This document shows positions 44,666-51,766 of a DNA stretch of 64,000 nucleotides, piece by piece (position 1 is the stretch's first letter; every line of letters starts with the position of its first letter). This DNA is from JAFDWI01 sp963764215 (lineage in GTDB: Bacteria; Actinomycetota; Acidimicrobiia; Acidimicrobiales; Iamiaceae): contig CAVXRS010000007.1 in assembly GCA_963764215.1 (NCBI GenBank), positions 1 to 64,000 on the forward strand. The letters are read 5' to 3'. The translations under genes were made by a program, and so were the position numbers. Below the pieces are notes generated by a model. The model did not search any database. It worked only from the letters and a program-made list of their open reading frames with translations, and was not told the DNA's origin.

Positions 44666-45019
44666 GTGCCTGCCACCCCGATCGGTCCGTATCGTCCCAT
44701 CGTCCGTGCCGGAGATTGGCTCCTCGTGTCGGGTCAGCTCGGCGCGGTCGACGGCGCGCTCGTCTCGGGGGGCCTGGTGGCCGAGCTGCGTCAGGCGATC
44801 CAGAACCTGAGCGACCTGCTCGTCGGGGAAGGGGCGTCACTGTCCGACGTGGTGGCCACGACGGTCTTCCTGCATCACATGAGCGACTACGCGGTGATGA
44901 ACCAGACCTACAGCAGCTACTTCGGCGAGATCCGTCCCGCCCGGAGTGCCTGTGCGGTCGGTGAGCTCCCGCTCGGCGCGTTGGTCGAGATCGATGCCCG
45001 GGCCTACGTCGGCTCGTGA
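44666..45019 (+). CDS. ridA: RidA-family reactive-intermediate deaminase
   Basis: A 117-aa YjgF/RidA protein. IGPYRPIVRAGDWLLVSGQL opens the family fold, LRQAIQNLSDLLVGEGASLS is the central helix, VVATTVFLHHMSDYAVMNQT follows, and PARSACAVGELPLGALVEID contains the conserved Arg and Glu of the active site. It hydrolyses enamine/imine intermediates formed by PLP enzymes. GTG 44666 gives the standard start. Confidence 0.9.
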   Translation: MPATPIGPYRPIVRAGDWLLVSGQLGAVDGALVSGGLVAELRQAIQNLSDLLVGEGASLSDVVATTVFLHHMSDYAVMNQTYSSYFGEIRPARSACAVGELPLGALVEIDARAYVGS

Positions 45020-45094
45020 ACTTCCGGTGGCGCCCAAAGCTTTCATCGCGATGTCTCCCGGCGCGATGATGGACTGATGCCCGGAGGAATCGCC

Positions 45095-45235
45095 ATGATC
45101 GTCATCCTCGTCGTGGTGTTCCCGGTGCTGGTCGCGATGGGGTGTTGCGTGGTGGCAGTCGCGCTCGGGTCGCTGCTGACCACCGACGGCGAGGCGCGCA
45201 ATGAAGGCTCCGAGCTGATCGAGTGCAACCGCTGA
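45095..45235 (+). CDS. Very small single-pass membrane protein
   Basis: ATG 45095 has GGAGG at 45083-45087, seven bases upstream. It encodes 46 residues: a hydrophobic helix MIVILVVVFPVLVAMGCCVV followed by AVALGSLLTT and an acidic tail DGEARNEGSELIECNR. ATG 45077 would add six residues but has a worse site. The good ribosome-binding site and the clean TM-plus-tail layout support a real gene; no homologue is recognised. Confidence 0.5.
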   Translation: MIVILVVVFPVLVAMGCCVVAVALGSLLTTDGEARNEGSELIECNR

Positions 45236-45381
45236 AAGCCGGGCGAATTTCCCAGCTGCACGCAGCGCACGAAGACGCGATGCGCGCGGACGCCACCGTG
45301 ATCGGGTAATGTCTGAGGTCTCAATGCAGTGCAGGGCGCAGGACACCCGAGCGACCCAGCCCTAGAAGAAAGGGGTCGCTC

Positions 45382-45582
45382 ATGGCGACCGGTACCGTCA
45401 AGTGGTTCAACAACGAGAAGGGCTACGGGTTCATTGCCCGGAGTGAAGGCCCCGACGTCTTCGTGCACCACTCGGCAATTCAGATGAACGGCTATCGCAG
45501 CCTCGAAGAAGGCCAAGCGGTCGAGTTCGAGGTGGTTTCAGGCCCGAAGGGCGACCAGGCTCAGGACGTCCGACCCGCCTGA
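45382..45582 (+). CDS. cspA: Cold-shock protein
   Basis: A 66-aa single-domain OB-fold RNA chaperone with RNP1 KGYGFI and RNP2 VFVHHSAI. It starts MATGTVKWFNNEKGYGF, identical in style to actinobacterial CspA. GAAAGGGG lies at 45368-45375, and a TAATGT hexamer at 45309-45314 fits a -10 element giving a leader of about 65 bases. It melts RNA structure at low temperature or on growth change. Confidence 0.96.
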   Translation: MATGTVKWFNNEKGYGFIARSEGPDVFVHHSAIQMNGYRSLEEGQAVEFEVVSGPKGDQAQDVRPA

Positions 45583-45589
45583 GTGGTCC

Positions 45590-45607
45590 CGCCCACTGCG
45601 GTGGGCG
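45590..45607. terminator. Hairpin between csp and the convergent enoyl-CoA hydratase gene
   Basis: CGCCCAC, loop TGCG, GTGGGCG: a perfect 7-bp stem with a stable tetraloop, ending exactly at the stop codon of the convergent gene. It can terminate both transcripts. No T-run follows on the + strand. Confidence 0.65.
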
Positions 45608-46393
45608 TCACAGTTGACCTCGGCCACGCCGGGCCACTTCGGCCCGGCGTTGCTCGATCTCGGCGGATGCGAATCGTCCCCCGTTCCACTCGGCGACGAC
45701 GCGCGCCTCGGTTTCCCAGCCCGTCCCCGCCGTGGTGAGGCTGTTCTCGTCGTAGGTGGCGTAGATCCGTTGCACCGCCGCCTGGTCGTTCGAGACGATG
45801 TCCCGTCCCAGCCCCTGGGCGGACGCGAGGAGGTCCTCGTGGGGGACCACGTGATTGACCAGACCCCAGGCCAGGGCCGTCGTCGCGTCCACGAAGTTCC
45901 CGGTCGCGCTCATCTCACGGGCGCGTCGCATGCCCACGGCCTCTGGCAGGAGCACGGTGAGTCCCCACCCGGGCTGGATCCCGACCCGGGCATGGGTGTC
46001 GGCGAAGCGGGCCCGGTCCGAGGCGACGAGGAAGTCGCAGGCGAGCGCCAGCTCGAGCCCGCCGGTGACGGCCACGCCGTTGATCGCGCCGATCACGGGT
46101 TTCGCCACCGCGGGAAACGGACCGGCCGTACCGTCGGACCGGGAGAAATCCGGCATCGGGCCGGTCGCGGTGCCCGAGCCGAGCTCTTTGAGATCCAGCC
46201 CGGCGCAGAAGGCCGGGTCGGCACCGGTGAGGACGATCACGTCCACGTCGCGGTCCGCGTCGGCTTCGACGACGAGCTCGCTCAGCAGACGGAGGACGTC
46301 TCGGGAGAGCGCGTTGCGGGCTTCGGGACGGTTCAGGGTGATGGTGGCCACCCGGTCTGTCGTCGTGCGGGTCACCACATCGTGTGTCGTCAT
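45608..46393 (-). CDS. Enoyl-CoA hydratase/isomerase family protein
   Basis: A 261-aa crotonase-fold protein. ITLNRPEARNALSRDVLRLL starts the fold; DPAFCAGLDLKELGSG forms the first oxyanion-hole segment; VIGAINGVAVTGGLELALAC, then DFLVASDRARFADTHARVGI, with the G-G-L-E-L context of the catalytic Glu; PGWGLTVLLPEAVGMRRARE closes the site. It hydrates enoyl-CoA in beta-oxidation or a related path. Its ATG overlaps the glnR-like gene stop by four bases. Confidence 0.9.
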   Translation of the reverse strand: MTTHDVVTRTTTDRVATITLNRPEARNALSRDVLRLLSELVVEADADRDVDVIVLTGADPAFCAGLDLKELGSGTATGPMPDFSRSDGTAGPFPAVAKPVIGAINGVAVTGGLELALACDFLVASDRARFADTHARVGIQPGWGLTVLLPEAVGMRRAREMSATGNFVDATTALAWGLVNHVVPHEDLLASAQGLGRDIVSNDQAAVQRIYATYDENSLTTAGTGWETEARVVAEWNGGRFASAEIEQRRAEVARRGRGQL

Positions 46394-47082
46394 GACGGTG
46401 AGGCTACGTCCCAGTGGGAGCGACCGAATCGATAGCCCACCGAACGGACCGTGGTGATCAGCCCGGCGTGTGCCTCGCCCAGCTTGGCGCGCAGGCGTCG
46501 GACGTGCACGTCGACGGTCCGTGCCCCGCCGTAGTAGTCATAGCCCCACACCTCCGACAGCAGTGCCTGGCGGGTGAACACCCGGCCCGGTTGGCTCGCG
46601 AGGAATTTGAGCAGCTCGTATTCCATGTAGGTGAGATCGAGTGGCCGTCCGTCGATGGCCGCCTGGTAGGTGGCCGGATCGATGTGGAGCGCGTCGTAGG
46701 TGATCGCCTCGGACCCGACGACCGGTCCGGCACCGTGACGGGCCAGCAGGCGCGTCAGGCGGAGGTGGAATTCGGCGTGGTGGAACGGCGTCAGGCAGAA
46801 GTCGTCGAAGACGTCGACATTCTCGGCCAGCGCGTCGAGTTGCCCACCGTTGACCAGCATCAGCAGCGGGGTGGAGGATTGCTCGGATCGCAGGATCCGA
46901 CACAGCTTGACGACCTGTCCGGCGTCGTCGAAGCCGAGCACGGCACAGGGCCACCCCGATTCGGGTCTGAGGCGCGCTTCTTCGGTGATGGTCGCCGCGG
47001 CCTTCCAGGTCGATCCGGTCAGATCGAGGGCGCGGCTCACCTCCGGGCTCGGCGGCGCAGGGAAGACCAACAGGGGGTCCAT
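46390..47082 (-). CDS. glnR: GlnR-type atypical OmpR-family regulator
   Basis: A 230-aa protein. The N-terminal receiver is degenerate (CAVLGFDDAGQVVKLCRILR, ENVDVFDDFCLTPFHHAEFH) without a canonical phospho-Asp pocket. The C-terminal winged helix is very close to actinobacterial GlnR: LDLTYMEYELLKFLASQPGR, then VFTRQALLSEVWGYDYYGGA and RTVDVHVRRLRAKLGEAH. GlnR senses nitrogen limitation and controls glnA, glnII and amt genes. Its gene lies 57 bp downstream of one glutamine synthetase and within 1.6 kb of a second, which supports the assignment. Confidence 0.85.
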   Translation of the reverse strand: MDPLLVFPAPPSPEVSRALDLTGSTWKAAATITEEARLRPESGWPCAVLGFDDAGQVVKLCRILRSEQSSTPLLMLVNGGQLDALAENVDVFDDFCLTPFHHAEFHLRLTRLLARHGAGPVVGSEAITYDALHIDPATYQAAIDGRPLDLTYMEYELLKFLASQPGRVFTRQALLSEVWGYDYYGGARTVDVHVRRLRAKLGEAHAGLITTVRSVGYRFGRSHWDVASPS

Positions 47083-47139
47083 CAGGAGATTCTCCCACGT
47101 TTTCGGTGCACGTCCTCGTATCGTGCCACGCGAGTCGGT

Positions 47140-48474
47140 TCACCAGGTCGGCAGATACCGCTGCAGTTCGAAGGGCGTCACCTGGGCCCGGTACTGATCC
47201 CATTCGGCGCGCTGGTTGCGGAGGAACCAGGTGAAGATGTGATCGCCGAGTGCGTCGGCGGCAAGGGTGGAGGCCTCCATGGCATCGAGGGCCTCGGCGA
47301 GTGATCGGGGGAGCTCGGGGACGGGTCGGCCACCGAGGGACGCCGGGGTGTCGGCATCGGGGTCGTGGGCGCTCTCGGGTTCGAGCTCGTAGTGCTCGTC
47401 GATGCCCCGCAGTCCGGCCGCCAGGAGCATCGAGAAGACCAGATACGGGTTGCACGCCGGATCGGGCGAGCGGTATTCGATACGGACCGCGTCGGGGCGT
47501 TCGGGTCGGGTGTGGGGGACGCGCACCAGCGCGGAGCGGTTGTCCCGCGCCCAGGTGATGTGCGACGGCGCCTCGGTGCCGGACATGAGCCGTTTGTACG
47601 AGTTCACCAGTTGGTTGGTGACCGCGGTGATCTCGGGCGCATGGCGGAGCAGTCCGGCGATGAACCCCCGCGCTTCGGGCGAGAGTTGCAGTGGGTCGTC
47701 CGCGTCGGCGAACACGTTGCGGTCGCCGCTGAGCAGGGACAGATGGGTGTGCATGCCCGAACCCTGGAACCCGGCAAGTGGCTTGGGCATGAACGTGGCG
47801 TGGACCCCTGCTTCGAGGGCGGTTTCGCGAACCAGGAGGCGGAAGGTCATCACGTTGTCGGCCATCGACAGGGCGTCGGTGTGGCGGAGGTCGATCTCAT
47901 GCTGGCTCGGTCCGTCCTCGTGGAAGGAGTACTCGACGGAGATGCCCATGGTCTCCAGCGACTGGATCGTGCGCTTGCGCAGGTCAGAGGTGATGTCGGA
48001 CGTGGTGAGGTCGAAGTAGGACCCCTCGTCCAGCGGCCGTGGCGGGCCGTCACCTCGGGCGTCGGCGAAGTAGTAGAACTCCATCTCCGGCGCCACCAGG
48101 AAATTGAGGCCCCGCGCTGCGGCCGCGTCGAGGTGGCGCTTGAGCACCCCCCGGGGATCGCCGGGATGGGGACTGCCGTCCAGTTCGGTCACGTCGCAGA
48201 AGATCCGCGCTTCGCTGTCGCTCCGACCGGACCACGGCAGCAACTCGAAGGTGGTCGGATCGGGACGGACGAGCAGGTCGCTCTCCCGGCGCCGGCTGAA
48301 TCCGTCGATCGAGGAGCCGTCGAACTGCATGCCCTCGGCGAGCGCATGCTCGAGCTCGGCGGCGGTGATCGCGAACGACTTCAGGTGTCCGACGATGTCG
48401 GTGAACCAGAGGCGGATGAGTTGCACGCCGCGTTCGCCTACGGTATGAAGGACGTAGTCGCTGGAATGTTCCAC
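47140..48474 (-). CDS. glnA: Glutamine synthetase, type I (alpha subgroup)
   Basis: A 444-aa GS-I. IRLWFTDIVGHLKSFAI and EGMQFDGSSIDGF form the beta-grasp part; LNFLVAPEMEFYYF, QHEIDLRHTDALSMADNVMT, FMPKPLAGFQGSGMHTHLSL and TNQLVNSYKRLMSGTEAPSH are the catalytic blocks; RIEYRSPDPACNPYLVFSML closes the site. The adenylylation loop with Tyr397 of E. coli GlnA is not visible, and the length matches the alpha subgroup (for example mycobacterial GlnA2). GTG 48474 is the start and lies inside a palindrome shared with the divergent promoter. Confidence 0.92.
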   Translation of the reverse strand: MEHSSDYVLHTVGERGVQLIRLWFTDIVGHLKSFAITAAELEHALAEGMQFDGSSIDGFSRRRESDLLVRPDPTTFELLPWSGRSDSEARIFCDVTELDGSPHPGDPRGVLKRHLDAAAARGLNFLVAPEMEFYYFADARGDGPPRPLDEGSYFDLTTSDITSDLRKRTIQSLETMGISVEYSFHEDGPSQHEIDLRHTDALSMADNVMTFRLLVRETALEAGVHATFMPKPLAGFQGSGMHTHLSLLSGDRNVFADADDPLQLSPEARGFIAGLLRHAPEITAVTNQLVNSYKRLMSGTEAPSHITWARDNRSALVRVPHTRPERPDAVRIEYRSPDPACNPYLVFSMLLAAGLRGIDEHYELEPESAHDPDADTPASLGGRPVPELPRSLAEALDAMEASTLAADALGDHIFTWFLRNQRAEWDQYRAQVTPFELQRYLPTW

Positions 48475-48579
48475 GTGAACATCATGGGCATCGGCCGCTC
48501 TGATGGAAGGGCCGGAGTCCGATGTTCACGCGCCGTTCACATTTCGGACATCGTCGCGTAACTGCCGATGGCGAACATC
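48466..48579. promoter_or_regulatory. Candidate nitrogen-control sites between the divergent glutamine synthetase genes
   Basis: Four copies of GAACATC or its complement lie here: ATGTTC at 48466-48471 and GAACATC at 48477-48483 as an inverted pair with 5-bp spacing over the glnA start, GATGTTC at 48521-48527, and GAACATC at 48573-48579. Overlapping the third, TTCAC at 48525-48529 and 48536-48540 form a TTCAC-n6-TTCAC array, which fits the AC-n9-AC backbone of GlnR boxes. With glnR adjacent, control of both synthetases by GlnR is the simplest reading (inference). Confidence 0.5.
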
Positions 48580-48646
48580 GGAACCGAAATCAGCTCCGCC
48601 GGTCGTCCCGACCGGTGGCACCGCCACACACCGAGGAGACCCTGAC

Positions 48647-49642
48647 GTGACCTACCTGGCCGAGTACATCTGGATCGACGGCACCAAGCCGGCGGCCCGC
48701 CTGCGATCCAAGACCAAGGTCTGCGCGGACGGCGACGAGCTCGGACTGTGGGGTTTCGACGGATCCAGCACGTCCCAGGCGCCGGGCGAGCACTCCGACT
48801 GCGTGCTGCGACCCGTGCGAGACGTCCCGGATCCGATCCGTGGCGGATCGAACCGCCTAGTGCTGTGTGAGGTCCTGAACGTGGACATGACACCGCACAC
48901 GTCCAATTCCCGCTCCGCACTGACCGACGTGGTCGACAAGTACGGCTCGTTCGAACCGCTCTTCGGGATCGAACAGGAGTACACGTTCTTCAAGGACGGC
49001 CGCCCCTACGGTTTCCCCCAGGGCGGATTTCCCGCGCCCCAGGGCTTCTACTACTGCGGAGTCGGTTCGGATGAGGTCTGGGGACGTGACGTCGTCGAGG
49101 AGCACCTTGCGGCGTGTCTCACCGCTGGATTGGGCATCTCGGGGATCAACGCCGAGGTGATGCCCGGCCAGTGGGAATTCCAGGTCGGGCCGCTCGGTCC
49201 ACTGGAGGTCTCCGATGAGCTCTGGCTGGCGCGCTGGCTGCTGTACCGCATCGCCGAGGACTTCGACATCTCCGCGACCCTCGACCCCAAGCCGGTCAAG
49301 GGCGACTGGAACGGCGCCGGTGCCCACACCAACTTCTCCACCAAGCAGATACGCGAGGACTACGACGCGATCATCGCGGCGTGTGAAGCGTTGGGGACGG
49401 CGGTCCGGCTGCACGTCGACAACTACGGTCCCGGCATCGAACATCGCCTCACCGGGATGCACGAGACGGCGCCCTGGAACGAGTACAGCTACGGTGTCGG
49501 CGACCGGGGCGCATCGGTGCGGATCCCCTGGCAGGTCGCCCGCGACCAGAAGGGCTACATCGAGGACCGGCGCCCCAACGCCAACATCGACCCCTACGTG
49601 GTCACCCGGCTGATCGTCGACACGGTCTGCTCGGCCGCCTGA
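48647..49642 (+). CDS. glnII: Glutamine synthetase, type II (eukaryote-like)
   Basis: A 331-aa GS-II. YIWIDGTKPAARLRSKTKV and LGLWGFDGSSTSQAPGEHSD are the N-terminal GS-II blocks. FGIEQEYTFFKDGRPYGFP, GINAEVMPGQWEFQVGPLGP, VKGDWNGAGAHTNFSTKQIR and ASVRIPWQVARDQKGYIEDR supply the ATP, glutamate and ammonia sites. GTG 48647 is preceded by GAGGAG. Heat-labile GS-II enzymes coexist with GS-I in Streptomyces and related actinobacteria. Divergent from glnA, sharing the repeat-bearing promoter. Confidence 0.95.
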   Translation: MTYLAEYIWIDGTKPAARLRSKTKVCADGDELGLWGFDGSSTSQAPGEHSDCVLRPVRDVPDPIRGGSNRLVLCEVLNVDMTPHTSNSRSALTDVVDKYGSFEPLFGIEQEYTFFKDGRPYGFPQGGFPAPQGFYYCGVGSDEVWGRDVVEEHLAACLTAGLGISGINAEVMPGQWEFQVGPLGPLEVSDELWLARWLLYRIAEDFDISATLDPKPVKGDWNGAGAHTNFSTKQIREDYDAIIAACEALGTAVRLHVDNYGPGIEHRLTGMHETAPWNEYSYGVGDRGASVRIPWQVARDQKGYIEDRRPNANIDPYVVTRLIVDTVCSAA

Positions 49643-49820
49643 GCGTTCTGCCCCATCGATCCGGAGGTGCGGTGGAGATCCCGGTTCGCCGGACTCCGCC
49701 GCATCGCCGCGCGTGGGGTCGGATCCGCCCCGGGTCCGGGCATGCCGTCGGCAGCGGCACTAGGATCTTCGTGGCCAAAGAACGTTGGACCGGATGGCGT
49801 GGGAGAGGTAGCACCAGGCG

Positions 49821-50777
49821 ATGATGCGACGAGGGCCACTGGCCGAATACCCGATCGACAAGCTCCTCACGACTGCCGCCGCCGAACGTCTCAGCGGAGT
49901 CATCGTGCTGCGGAGCAGCACCGCCGGGTCGGTGTTTCTCGTCGACGGCGACCTGTATCTGGCCGAGCTCGACGGCCAGCCGCCGTTGGAGGAACGACTC
50001 GTGGCGGCCGGGTTGCTCTCGCGTGAGCAGGTCGAACGGTATTCCGAACCGGGCGAAGAGGGTCCGTATCTGGGGTTGGCGCTCGACACGGACAGCGACA
50101 TCGACGAGAGCCGGATCGGCGAGTTCCTGTTGGATGTGACGGCCTCGGCGTTGGTGCATTTCGCCGCCGCCACCGACGGGGAGTTCGAACTCGACCCCTA
50201 CAGCACGCATCCCGCGGGAATCCTGGCTTCCTGGCCCCCCTCGGAGGTCTTCGAGCGGATGCGGTGGCTGCGGGACGAAGCAGCCCGTCTGGAGGCGGAG
50301 CGTGCCGAATCGGAGCGTGCCGAATCGGAGCGTGCCGAATCGGAGCGTGCCGAAGCCGAGCGTGCTGAGGCGGAGCGTGCTGAAGCCGAGCGTGCGGAGG
50401 TGGAGCGTGCCGAGGCGGAGCGTGACCAGGCCGGCGAGGCCGCGACAGAGCCTGAGGTCCCCGGAGCCGATCTGACGGGCCATCCGCCGCCACCTTCGCT
50501 CGACACGCCACCTCCACCGGCTGCGCCGATCGGCGAGCAGGCCCCTGCCCCCCGCGGCGGTGATCTCGATCCGAAGATGCTCGTCGTGACCCATGACGAG
50601 CCTCCGGCCGGTATCGATTCGATCGAACTGCAACCGGTCGAATGGCGCATCGTCGTTCTTGCCGCACAGGGAATCTCCCTGTCGGATCTGTCTGTCCGAC
50701 TGGGCCTCGACACCGATGCGGTACGAGGGCTCGTCGACGGACTGACCGCCCGAGGGCTTCTGGCTGCGGTCGGCTGA
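49821..50777 (+). CDS. DUF4388-type protein with coiled-coil repeat
   Basis: A 318-aa protein. Residues 5-110 resemble DUF4388 (PIDKLLTTAAAERLSGVIVL, SVFLVDGDLYLAELDGQPPL), a domain common in bacterial gliding and signalling proteins. Residues 160-199 are eight E-R-A-E-x pentapeptides, forming a charged coiled coil. A Pro-rich linker follows, then a C-terminal winged-helix-like domain (PVEWRIVVLAAQGISLSDLS) with the motif of DUF4388-partner HTH. Possibly a sensor-to-regulator adaptor; no partner is identified. Confidence 0.7.
   Translation: MMRRGPLAEYPIDKLLTTAAAERLSGVIVLRSSTAGSVFLVDGDLYLAELDGQPPLEERLVAAGLLSREQVERYSEPGEEGPYLGLALDTDSDIDESRIGEFLLDVTASALVHFAAATDGEFELDPYSTHPAGILASWPPSEVFERMRWLRDEAARLEAERAESERAESERAESERAEAERAEAERAEAERAEVERAEAERDQAGEAATEPEVPGADLTGHPPPPSLDTPPPPAAPIGEQAPAPRGGDLDPKMLVVTHDEPPAGIDSIELQPVEWRIVVLAAQGISLSDLSVRLGLDTDAVRGLVDGLTARGLLAAVG
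50298..50417 (+). repeat. 15-bp coding tandem repeat
   Basis: Eight in-frame copies of a 15-base unit; the first three are identical (GAGCGTGCCGAATCG) and the rest differ mainly at the wobble positions and the fifth codon (Ser, Ala or Val). A partial ninth copy follows. Each unit encodes E-R-A-E-S/A. Because three copies are identical, slippage could change the number between strains. Confidence 0.9.
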
Positions 50778-50867
50778 CCACGATCGGTGGCGGTGACGTC
50801 ACGGAACGGGTAGCATGAGCACCATCGACCCGGGAGACCGGGCATCGTCGAGTCGAAAGGTGAGCAG

Positions 50868-51692
50868 ATGCGCCGATATGTCGCTGCTTGTGCCGTCGCT
50901 GCCGCACTGGGAATCACCGGAGGGACCGCGGTCGGGTTGAACCAGTCCCACTCGGGCTCCTCGTCGACGGCCGCCGCCGCGCCGACGACGACGGTTCCCG
51001 GTCACCGCGGCGCCGCGGGTCGCCATCGACCAGGCTTCGGGGGCCCAGACCAGCTCCATCAGGTCCTCGCCAACCTCGTCGCCAAGGGGACGATCACCCA
51101 GGCGCAGGCCGATGCGATCGAGAAGGCCATGGCCCAGGCCCGCAAGGACGACCTGGCCAAGTTGCGGAATCGGTTCTCGGGGGCCTTCAGGTCATTCCAG
51201 GGCACCGAGCAGACCGTTGCCGACACGCTGGGGATCTCGACCGATCAGTTGCGCAAAGAACTGGAGTCGGGAAAGTCGCTCGCCCAAATCGCGCAGGAGC
51301 ACGGGGTACCGGAATCGAAGATCGTCTCTGCCATCGTGAACAAGATCGATCAGATGATCGATCAACAGGTCTCCCAGGGACACCTCAAGGCCGATCGGGC
51401 TGCGACGATCAAAGCGCAGCTCAAGGGCTTCGTCACCAAGATGGTCGAAGGCAAGGGATTCGGTTTCGATCTGCGGGGGTTCCGGCAACGGCGTGGCGCG
51501 CCCGGCACTTCGAAGTCGTCGCCTCCGGTGACCAAGCCACCGTCGACCGGGCCCCATCCGTCGACGCTTCCTCCGGCGCCGGCACCACCGAGCACCTCTG
51601 CGACGACGCCCCCGCCGCACCCGTCACCGTCGACCACGTTGCCGGGAGCACCGTCGACGACGGCTCCCTCGTCCTCGTCGGCAGGTCACTGA
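50868..51692 (+). CDS. Secreted helical protein with Pro/Ser/Thr-rich tail
   Basis: A 274-aa protein. RYVAACAVAAALGITGGTAV is a signal or anchor helix, followed by a Ser/Ala/Thr linker. The folded part contains LANLVAKGTITQAQADAIEK and LGISTDQLRKELESGKSLAQ, then IAQEHGVPESKIVSAIVNKI, and another V-S-Q-G-H-L-K-A-D-R-A-A-T-I-K-A-Q-L block. These LGIS/SGKSLAQIA units are common in actinobacterial secreted proteins of unknown role. The last 70 residues are P/S/T-rich. ATG 50868 follows AAAGGTGAG. Confidence 0.7.
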   Translation: MRRYVAACAVAAALGITGGTAVGLNQSHSGSSSTAAAAPTTTVPGHRGAAGRHRPGFGGPDQLHQVLANLVAKGTITQAQADAIEKAMAQARKDDLAKLRNRFSGAFRSFQGTEQTVADTLGISTDQLRKELESGKSLAQIAQEHGVPESKIVSAIVNKIDQMIDQQVSQGHLKADRAATIKAQLKGFVTKMVEGKGFGFDLRGFRQRRGAPGTSKSSPPVTKPPSTGPHPSTLPPAPAPPSTSATTPPPHPSPSTTLPGAPSTTAPSSSSAGH

Positions 51693-51766
51693 ATCCACCC
51701 CGGATTCTCTGAAACGGACTCGGGCCGAGCCTCCGGTCGCGCCCATCTCCGATCTACGCTGACGTC

